Assembly: GCA_005889515.1 (NCBI GenBank)
Contig: VBHE01000133.1
Coordinates: 1 to 15,557, forward strand
Origin: Chloroflexota bacterium
GTDB lineage: Bacteria > Chloroflexota > Dormibacteria > Aeolococcales > Aeolococcaceae
Direction: 5' to 3'
Length of the DNA: 15,557 nt
This document shows positions 6,858 through 12,099 of this stretch, in pieces. Under the pieces are notes generated by a model. The model was not told where the DNA came from and made no database searches. It saw nothing but the letters and a program-made list of their open reading frames with translations. Made by a program: the position numbers and the translations under genes. Each line of letters opens with the position of its first letter. Position 1 is the stretch's first letter.

Positions 6858-6972
6858 GGAAGACCGCTCCCAGCACCTTGTAGAGGCCGACCGAGATGAT
6901 GCCGGTCACGGCGAGGCCGAGGATCGGCAGGACGACCACGAAGAAGATGTTCGGGGCTGCGGTCGCGAGCAT
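6850..6972 (-). CDS. 40-residue single-helix membrane peptide
   Basis: A very small protein with one hydrophobic segment at about residues 9-31 and a short basic end (YKVLGAVFRG). An AGGA ribosome binding site 6 nt before the ATG at 6972 strongly supports translation. It begins 26 nt after the 3' end of the tRNA-Glu gene and overlaps the start region of the oxidase gene, so it probably shares their transcript. I do not recognise the family. It resembles the size class of membrane peptides that accompany larger enzymes, but no function can be assigned. Confidence 0.65.
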   Translation of the reverse strand: MLATAAPNIFFVVVLPILGLAVTGIISVGLYKVLGAVFRG

Positions 6973-6998
6973 CGGTTCCTCGGGTCTCCGAGTGGTGT

Positions 6999-7075
6999 TG
7001 GTACCCCGTATCGGATTCGAACCGATGATCTCCGCCTTGAGAGGGCGGTGTCCTGGGCCTCTAGACGAACGGGGC
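6999..7075 (-). tRNA. tRNA-Glu(CUC), CCA encoded
   Basis: A 77-nt cloverleaf including CCA. The acceptor stem GCCCCGT/ACGGGGT has 7 pairs with a G-U at the first position. The anticodon stem CCGCC/GGCGG encloses loop CTCTCAA with anticodon CUC at 7039-7041. The T arm is ATCGG-TTCGAAT-CCGAT, the discriminator base is A, and the 3' CCA is encoded at 6999-7001. It decodes GAG, the favoured Glu codon in GC-rich genes. A TATACT -10 lies about 50 nt upstream. Confidence 0.97.
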
Positions 7076-7122
7076 GCGAGAGGTGGCGGCCCGCCGCGGA
7101 TCCGCCGCGGAGGAGCGGCAGA

Positions 7123-7130
7123 AGTATAAG
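7123..7130. promoter_or_regulatory. Back-to-back -10 elements for tRNA-Glu (-) and the GalU-like gene (+)
   Basis: Minus-strand TATACT (7123-7128) would start transcription near 7116, about 40 nt before the tRNA. Plus-strand TATAAG (7125-7130) would give the GalU-like gene a 20-nt leader with an AGGAA site. The two boxes overlap. A CCGCGG-atccg-CCGCGG inverted repeat (7094-7110) lies in the tRNA leader. Confidence 0.5.
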
Positions 7131-7156
7131 CCCGCTCCCCGAGGCTGCAGGAACTC

Positions 7157-8005
7157 GTGTCCAGCGGCCACAATGCGCCCATCCCCGCCGCGGGGCTGGG
7201 GACGCGCTTCCTCCCGGCGACGAAGGCGCTCCCCGAGGAGCTGCTCCCCGTCCTCGACCGCCCGGTTCTCCAGTGGGGCGTCGAGGAGGCGGTGGCCGCC
7301 GGACTGGACACGATGGTGGTGGTGCTGAGCCGCGGCAAGGAGCTGCTCGCCGCCCACTTCGACAGCGCCCCCGAGCTCGAGCGCACCCTGGAGAGCCGGG
7401 GCAAGCTCGTCGGGCTCGAGGCGGTGCGTCGCAGCCAGCGGCTGGCGCGCTTCGCCTACGTCTACCAGCCGGAGCCGCTCGGGCTCGGCCACGCGGTGCT
7501 CCAGGCCCGGCCGGTCGTCGGCGATCGCGCCTTCGCCTGCCTCCTCCCCGACGACCTCTCCTGGGCGGAGCGCCCCATCCTCGCCCAGCTCGTCGACGCC
7601 CACCGCGAGGTGGGGACGCCGGTGCTGGCGCTGATGCGGGTGCCGCGCGAGCGCATCTCCCGGTACGGCAGCGTCGCCGTCGCCGAGAGCCGGGGCCGGC
7701 TCCACCGGGTCACCGCGATGGTGGAGAAGCCCGCGCCCGAGGACGCCCCGAGCGAGCTCGCGATCAACGCCCTGGAGCACACCCGGCCCGGCGCCGGCGG
7801 CGAGATCCAGCTCACCGACGGGATCGCCGCCGTGCTCGAGTCCGGCCCGGTCTGGGGCCTGGAGTTCGAGGGCGAGCTGCTCGACGTGGGCACCCCCGAG
7901 GGCTGGCTCCAGGCGCTGCTGCGCACCGCACCCTCGCACCCCACCTTCGGCCCGGCGCTCCGCGAGGCGCTCGAGCGCGGGCTCCACCAGGGGGCTCTGC
8001 CGTGA
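7157..8005 (+). CDS. GalU-like nucleotidyltransferase (UTP-glucose-1-phosphate uridylyltransferase family), divergent
   Basis: A 282-residue cytosolic enzyme of the family that makes UDP-glucose from UTP and glucose-1-phosphate. It keeps the nucleotide loop AAGLGTRFLPATKALP (residues 11-26), LGLGHAVL (108-115), the LLPDD metal region (129-133), VEKP with Lys191 (189-192), and GAGGEIQLTD (212-221). Two things are off compared with GalU. The PKEMLP lysine is Glu here (Glu27, PEELLP), and the segment normally reading AIVGRYV...I...LL between PSxLAI and the GAGGEIQLTD motif is about 11-12 residues shorter, joining LAI (201-203) straight to NALEHT. Activity or substrate may therefore differ. The GTG start has AGGAA 5 nt upstream. 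Its stop overlaps the next gene by 4 nt (GTGA). Confidence 0.85.
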   Translation: MSSGHNAPIPAAGLGTRFLPATKALPEELLPVLDRPVLQWGVEEAVAAGLDTMVVVLSRGKELLAAHFDSAPELERTLESRGKLVGLEAVRRSQRLARFAYVYQPEPLGLGHAVLQARPVVGDRAFACLLPDDLSWAERPILAQLVDAHREVGTPVLALMRVPRERISRYGSVAVAESRGRLHRVTAMVEKPAPEDAPSELAINALEHTRPGAGGEIQLTDGIAAVLESGPVWGLEFEGELLDVGTPEGWLQALLRTAPSHPTFGPALREALERGLHQGALP

Positions 8006-8505
8006 TCGGGCGGGTGATGCGCCGCGAATGGGGCGCAGCGACCTTCGTCATCACCGTCCTCGTCGGCGCTCTCGCGGTGGCGATCTCGCTGCTGCTCCGG
8101 GGCGGCGCCGCGACCCCGCCGCCGCCGATCCCCTGCCCCACCTACACCCCCTACCCGACGTACACCCCGCTGCCGAGTGGCTACAAGCCGACCCCGACCC
8201 CCACGGTGACCCCGCTGCCGGCCACGCCGGCCCCGAGCATCAACCCCCTCTTCGCGAACTGCCCGACGGCGCCGCTGCCACCGGTCCCGCCGACGGTGCC
8301 TCCGACGCCGACCCCGGTGCCGACCCCGACCCCGAGCCAGCAGCTCGGTCCGGGGACCGCGACCCCGGCGCCGACCGCGGCCCCGTCGGTCTCGGCGACG
8401 CCGGCGCCGTCGGGAGCGATCCCGACCGCGCTGCCGCCGCTCTGCCGCGGCCGGCCCGCGCTCAGAACCCGGGGCGGAGCAGCAGGGTGCCGTTCTCGGG
8501 GGTGA
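8002..8505 (+). CDS. Single-pass membrane protein with a Pro/Thr-rich extracellular tail
   Basis: A 167-residue protein with a short basic N-terminus (RVMRREWG), one transmembrane helix at about 11-32, and an exported tail that is mostly Pro, Thr and Ala in repeats such as PTPTPVPTPTP. It probably spans the wall as an extended rod and may be glycosylated (inference). The GTG start overlaps the GalU-like stop as GTGA, which implies translational coupling; an in-frame ATG at 8017 is the alternative. The last 44 nt overlap the end of the convergent 171-residue protein gene, so the final residues (about CRGRPALRTRGGAAGCRSRG) are the least certain part. No known domain is visible. Confidence 0.65.
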   Translation: MIGRVMRREWGAATFVITVLVGALAVAISLLLRGGAATPPPPIPCPTYTPYPTYTPLPSGYKPTPTPTVTPLPATPAPSINPLFANCPTAPLPPVPPTVPPTPTPVPTPTPSQQLGPGTATPAPTAAPSVSATPAPSGAIPTALPPLCRGRPALRTRGGAAGCRSRG

Positions 8506-8977
8506 TCGAGGCGCGGTCGAGCTCGAGGTCGACGAGCGGCGGGCGGCCGGGGTCGAGGACCACGGCGATGCGCTCGGCGAGGCGCAGGCCGCCGATGCGC
8601 ACGCAGTCGCGCAGGAAGGTGAAGGCGAGCGGCCGCACCAGGTTCCAGACGTAGCCGCGCTCCATCCGCCCGTACTGGCTCGAGTCGCCCATCAGGCTGC
8701 GGTCGCGGAAGGAGAGCACGCAGACCTCGTCGGTGAGCTGGATCGGCGAGGTCCAGGAGTAGGCGTCGTCCTCGGCGACGGCGACGATCATCTGGTCCTT
8801 CTCGGCGAAGAGGGCGAGCCGCTCGACCAGGCGGCGCATCGGCGGCGCCGGCCCCTCGACGAAGATGGTCACGTCGCGGAGCGGGTCGCCCGGGCGCTGG
8901 GCGGGGTACCGGGCGCTGAAGCCCACGTCCTCCACGCCGCTGAAGGGGGCCGGGACCTTGATGAGCAGCTCGTCCAT
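8462..8977 (-). CDS. Unknown 171-residue protein, second gene after polX
   Basis: A soluble, acidic-to-neutral protein with no signal peptide, no transmembrane helix and no motif I recognise. It has alternating strands and helices, including VTIFVEGPAPPMRRLVERLAL, AVAEDDAYSW, LTDEVCVLSFRDRS and the hydrophobic ERIAVVLDP. The start lies 6 nt after the polX stop, so the two are almost certainly one operon and may act together. There is no strong Shine-Dalgarno site, which fits translational coupling. The 3' end overlaps the convergent Pro/Thr-rich gene by 44 nt. The coding call is good; the function is open. Confidence 0.78.
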   Translation of the reverse strand: MDELLIKVPAPFSGVEDVGFSARYPAQRPGDPLRDVTIFVEGPAPPMRRLVERLALFAEKDQMIVAVAEDDAYSWTSPIQLTDEVCVLSFRDRSLMGDSSQYGRMERGYVWNLVRPLAFTFLRDCVRIGGLRLAERIAVVLDPGRPPLVDLELDRASITPENGTLLLRPGF

Positions 8978-8983
8978 CTGTGG

Positions 8984-10063
8984 TCAGTGTCCGACGGGGT
9001 GGAGCGGAGCGGGGTCGACCCGCGCCGCAGGTCCTTCGAAGGTGAAACGCGCCGGCGCGGCGGCGCCTTGCGATTCCGGGAGCCGGGCGGCGTCGACCTC
9101 GTCACCACCCTCGCGCTCCGCCGGCGGGATCCAGCGCAGCCCGAGGAGCGCGTAGACCTCGTCCTCGGTCGCGCCGCCGAGGCGCTCACCGCCGTCGATG
9201 GAGAAGACGCCGTACTCGTTGAGGGTGAGCCCCGCCCGCAGGGCGAGGCCGCGCAGCCGGATGTTGTGCGCCTGTGAGCCGGTGAAGTACTGCCAGGCGG
9301 CGCCGAACTGGGCCGCGGCGACGGCGCGGCAGTCGACCTGCATCCCTCCGTCGGCGTGGACCGAGCACTTGGTGTCGCCGCGGAGCAGGACGCGCTCGAC
9401 CGCGGGCAGCGCGGCGAAGCCCGCGAGCAGCTCGGCGGGCCGGTCGGTGGCGACGAGCAGGTCGAGGTCCCCCACGGTCGGACGCCCGCGGCGGAAGGAG
9501 CCCGCAACCTCGACCCGGCCGGCGCTGGCGAGGCCGCGGAGCGCCTCGAGCAGGGCGTCCGCGAGCGGCGCGACCTCCTCGCGCGGCCGGCGCCGGGGGC
9601 GGGTCTCGCCGCTGCGGCGATCGAGCGCCCGCAGGATGTTCTCGACCGTCCGCGCCCCCATCCGGGGCAGCCCGGCGAGAGCCCCGCAGCGCGCCGCCGC
9701 CTCGAGCGCGTCGAGGCTGTCGATCCCGGCGTGCTTCCAGAGCATGTGGGCGGTCCGGGGTCCCACTCCGCCGAGGGTGCAGATCTCGAGCAGGCTGACC
9801 GGGACCTCGGCCTCCAGCCGCTCCAGGTAGCCGAGCCGCCCGGTGGTGACCAGCTCCTCGACCTTGGCGGCGATCGCCGGGCCGAAGCCGGTGATCCCCT
9901 GGAGGCCGTCGGAGGCGGCGAGCTCGCTCAACTCGGCGCCGAGGTTCTCGACCTGGAGTGCCGCCAGCCGGTAGGCGCGCACCTTGAAGGCGTTCTCGCC
10001 CCTGACCTCGAGCAGGTCGGCGATGCGCTCGAGAGTGCGCACCACCTCCGCGTTGCCAACCAT
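8984..10063 (-). CDS. polX: Family X DNA polymerase lacking a PHP domain
   Basis: A 359-residue nucleotidyltransferase of the Pol beta/PolX family, which fills short gaps in DNA base-excision or end-joining repair. An 8-kDa-like N-terminal helical part (1-80, including GENAFKVRAYRLA) contains a helix-hairpin-helix (ITGFGPAIAAKV, 57-68). A second HhH (LGGVGPRTAHML, 98-109) and a third (GLPRMGARTVENIL, 131-144) follow. The palm has GSFRRG (188-193), the metal ligands Asp199 and Asp201 (GDLDLLV), the third Asp244 (MQVDCRAV) and YFTGS (259-263). The protein ends about 80 residues later, whereas most bacterial PolX continue into a PHP exonuclease domain of about 200 residues; that is absent here. 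I chose the ATG at 10063, 8 nt after TACGAT on the minus strand; an ATG at 10069 is also possible. Confidence 0.93.
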   Translation of the reverse strand: MVGNAEVVRTLERIADLLEVRGENAFKVRAYRLAALQVENLGAELSELAASDGLQGITGFGPAIAAKVEELVTTGRLGYLERLEAEVPVSLLEICTLGGVGPRTAHMLWKHAGIDSLDALEAAARCGALAGLPRMGARTVENILRALDRRSGETRPRRRPREEVAPLADALLEALRGLASAGRVEVAGSFRRGRPTVGDLDLLVATDRPAELLAGFAALPAVERVLLRGDTKCSVHADGGMQVDCRAVAAAQFGAAWQYFTGSQAHNIRLRGLALRAGLTLNEYGVFSIDGGERLGGATEDEVYALLGLRWIPPAEREGGDEVDAARLPESQGAAAPARFTFEGPAARVDPAPLHPVGH

Positions 10064-10071
10064 CCCCATGG

Positions 10072-10101
10072 ATCGTACAGCGGCTGGGCGCCAACTACAC
10101 T
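10072..10101. promoter_or_regulatory. Divergent promoters between polX and the tetR-type gene
   Basis: Minus-strand TACGAT (10072-10077) ends 8 nt before the polX ATG. Plus-strand TACACT (10096-10101) ends 6 nt before a GTG that opens a 12-codon reading frame. The boxes are 18 nt apart, so a TetR dimer bound here would cover both. No clear palindromic operator was found. Confidence 0.45.
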
Positions 10102-10107
10102 GACCTC

Positions 10108-10146
10108 GTGAGCGTGCGTTCTCGCCCCTCGGGGGACGGGCGATGA
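10108..10146 (+). CDS. Possible leaderless 12-residue upstream peptide
   Basis: GTG AGC GTG ... CGA TGA encodes VSVRSRPSGDGR. Its start lies 6 nt after TACACT, and its stop overlaps the TetR-type start as ATGA. The TetR frame has no start codon of its own in this leader before 10143, so a ribosome loading at the 5' end would read this peptide and then reinitiate. It could control regulator synthesis. It is too short to be certain. Confidence 0.35.
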   Translation: MSVRSRPSGDGR

Positions 10147-10772
10147 GCCCCGAGACGGCATCCGTCCGGGGCGGCCGCAGCCGCAGCGTCCGCACCCGCG
10201 AGCGCATCGTCGCCGCCGCCACCGCGGTGTTCGCCCGCCGCGGGCTCCACGGCGCACGGGTCGCCGACATCGCCGAGGAGGCGGGCATCGCCTACGGGCT
10301 CGTCTACCACCACTTCCGCAACAAGGAGGAGATCCTCGCCGCGATCTTCCAGGAGCGGTGGGGGCGCCATCTCGAGTACCTCGAGGAGGTCGCGGCGTCG
10401 GCGGCGCCGGTGCGCGACCGGCTCGCCCGCCTGGTCCACTTCTGGGTCGAGAACTACCGCAACGACCCCCACCTGATGACGGTGATGATCAACGAGATCA
10501 GCCGCTCGTACGAGTTCATCGAGTCCCACGACGTGGGGACGGTGATGGAGGCATTCGCCATCGTCGAGCGGATGCTGCGCCGGGCCCAGGACCTCGGCGA
10601 GCTGCGCGCCGACCTCGACTGCCGGCTCGCCTCCTACCTGGTGCTCGGCGCCGCCGAGATGGTGCTCACCGGCTACGTCCTCGGCACCCTCAGCCACACC
10701 GCCCGCGAGGACTACGCCGCCGACGAGCGCCAGCTGGTCGCGATGCTCGTCGACGGGATCTGCGGGACCTAG
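10143..10772 (+). CDS. TetR/AcrR-family transcriptional regulator
   Basis: A 209-residue DNA-binding repressor. The N-terminal helix-turn-helix domain (about 15-65) shows RERIVAAATAVFARRGLHGARVADIAEEAGIAYGLVYHHFRNKEEIL, the standard TetR signature. The C-terminal helical domain (about 75-209) includes HFWVENYRNDPHLM and DLDCRLASYLVLGAAEMVL and resembles the FadR-like TetR proteins that bind acyl-CoA or other hydrophobic ligands (tentative). It is transcribed away from polX and may regulate its own promoter and the divergent one. The ATG overlaps the stop of a possible 12-residue leader peptide. The stop shares CTAG with coaE. Confidence 0.92.
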   Translation: MSPETASVRGGRSRSVRTRERIVAAATAVFARRGLHGARVADIAEEAGIAYGLVYHHFRNKEEILAAIFQERWGRHLEYLEEVAASAAPVRDRLARLVHFWVENYRNDPHLMTVMINEISRSYEFIESHDVGTVMEAFAIVERMLRRAQDLGELRADLDCRLASYLVLGAAEMVLTGYVLGTLSHTAREDYAADERQLVAMLVDGICGT

Positions 10773-11365
10773 GGGTCGACCCAGCGCTCCCACCAGGTCG
10801 CGACCTGGGCGGCGGTGTGCTCCGGCGTCCCCCCGTTGTCGATCATCCAGGTGGCCAGGCGGCGCTTCTCGTCGAGCGGCATCTGGGCGGCGACCCGGGC
10901 CCGGGCGGCGGCCTCGTCGATGCCGTCGCGCAGCATGAGCCGGCGCAGCTGCACCGCCTCCGGGGCGTCGACGAGGAGCACGCCCTCGACGAGCCCGACC
11001 CGGTCCCCCTCGAAGAGGAGGGGGATGTCCGCGACCACGAGCGGCGCCTCCGACGCCAGCCCGGCGGCGATGCGCTCGCCCATCAGGGCGGCGATCCGGG
11101 GATGGGTGATCGCTTCGAGGCGCCGCCGCTGCGCGGGGTCGGCGAAGACCACCGCACCGAGGGCGGCGCGGTCGAGGGCGCCCTCGGGGGTGAGGACCGA
11201 GTCGCCGAAGCCTGCGGCGATCTCGGCGAGGGCGGGGCTCCCCGGCTCCACGACCTCGCGGGCGAGCACGTCGGCGTCGACGATCTCCGCGCCGCGGGCG
11301 GCCAGCAGCCGCGCCACCGTGGTCTTGCCGGTGGCGATCCCGCCGGTGAGGCCGATGAGCCGCAA
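10769..11365 (-). CDS. coaE: Dephospho-CoA kinase
   Basis: A 198-residue cytosolic kinase that phosphorylates the ribose 3'-OH of dephospho-CoA with ATP, the last step of coenzyme A synthesis. The P-loop GGIATGKT lies at residues 8-15, followed by the substrate motif VDADVLAREVVEPG, then ITHPRI, the ADIPLLFE strand of the CoA-binding region, and LRRLMLRDG with the lid arginines. I chose TTG at 11365, which has GGGGAG 5 nt upstream and gives the usual family start just before LIGLTGG. An in-frame ATG at 11407 would add 14 residues but would begin inside the divergent promoter region and has no binding site. The stop shares CTAG with the TetR-type gene. Confidence 0.94.
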   Translation of the reverse strand: MRLIGLTGGIATGKTTVARLLAARGAEIVDADVLAREVVEPGSPALAEIAAGFGDSVLTPEGALDRAALGAVVFADPAQRRRLEAITHPRIAALMGERIAAGLASEAPLVVADIPLLFEGDRVGLVEGVLLVDAPEAVQLRRLMLRDGIDEAAARARVAAQMPLDEKRRLATWMIDNGGTPEHTAAQVATWWERWVDP

Positions 11366-11412
11366 CCTCGCTCCCCTCGGATCCCGTCCCTGAAGGCGCT
11401 CTGCCATCTTGG

Positions 11413-11418
11413 TACAGT
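11413..11418 (+). promoter_or_regulatory. Extended -10 element of the DUF3105 lipoprotein gene
   Basis: TGG-TACAGT, an extended -10 form, ends 9 nt before the ATG at 11428, with no Shine-Dalgarno site between. The mRNA is probably leaderless. Confidence 0.5.
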
Positions 11419-11427
11419 CACCGACCC

Positions 11428-12099
11428 ATGCGGATCCGCGCCCTTCCCCTGCTCCTCGGTGCGGCGCTCGCCGCCGCGGCCGCGCTCTCGTCGTGCGGGA
11501 GCAGCAGCTCCGACAGCGTCGTCGACAACAGCACCTGTCCGTACGGACCCAACAGCGCCGGGCCGTACAGTCCCAACCCGCCCAGGACCAACGGCAAGAC
11601 GGACAAGGCGCAGGTCATTCCCGAGATGCCCCACGAGCACGTCGCGCCGCCGGCCAAGGTCACCTACGCCCACAACCCGCCGACGAGCGGCTGCCACTAC
11701 AGCCTCGGCTACGGCCAGGCGCCGATCGGCGCGGGCGCCTATCCGTACACCCAGACGATCCCGGCCGAGTACTGGGTCCACAACCTCGAGCACGGCTACG
11801 TCGCGGTGCTCTACAACTGCCCCACCGGCTGCGACGCGGACTTCACCACGCTCCGGGAGTGGATGGCGAAGCAGCCGCCCGATCCCCAGTTCGTGGCGCT
11901 GGTGAAGACCAACCCGGGCTTCAAGCCGTACACCAAGATCATCATCGTGCCCTGGACGTCGATGAAGACGAAGTTCGCCGCCGTCTCCTGGGACTACTAC
12001 GACCCCATGGACACCGCCGACACCACCGAGCTCCAGCACTTCTACGACAACCACGTCGACCAGGCCCCCGAGGGCTCGGCGCAGCAGCCGACTCCCTAG
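11428..12099 (+). CDS. DUF3105 family lipoprotein
   Basis: A 223-residue exported lipoprotein of unknown function. The signal peptide ends in a lipobox LSSC with Cys23 as the anchor. The mature part shows the DUF3105 hallmarks: MPHEH (67-71), NPPTSGCHY (83-91), and VHNLEHGYVAVLY (117-129), then CPTGC (131-135). His69, His71, His90, His118 and His122, together with Cys89, Cys131 and Cys135, form a dense set of possible metal ligands or disulfides; metal binding is an inference. The family occurs in Actinomycetota, Chloroflexota and Deinococcota. The start is supported by an extended -10 box 9 nt upstream. The stop shares CTAG with the convergent membrane-protein gene. Confidence 0.9.
   Translation: MRIRALPLLLGAALAAAAALSSCGSSSSDSVVDNSTCPYGPNSAGPYSPNPPRTNGKTDKAQVIPEMPHEHVAPPAKVTYAHNPPTSGCHYSLGYGQAPIGAGAYPYTQTIPAEYWVHNLEHGYVAVLYNCPTGCDADFTTLREWMAKQPPDPQFVALVKTNPGFKPYTKIIIVPWTSMKTKFAAVSWDYYDPMDTADTTELQHFYDNHVDQAPEGSAQQPTP

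Noticed and set aside
7094..7110. CCGCGG inverted repeat as a terminator
   Set aside because: It lies in the tRNA leader rather than after a gene, has no U-run, and CCGCGG is itself a palindrome that is common in GC-rich DNA.
6715..8001. Extension of the Pro/Thr-rich protein upstream through the GalU region
   Set aside because: The upstream part reads the tRNA antisense and the GalU gene in another frame as Arg/Pro/Gly-rich noise. The GTG at 8002, coupled to the GalU stop, is the sensible start.
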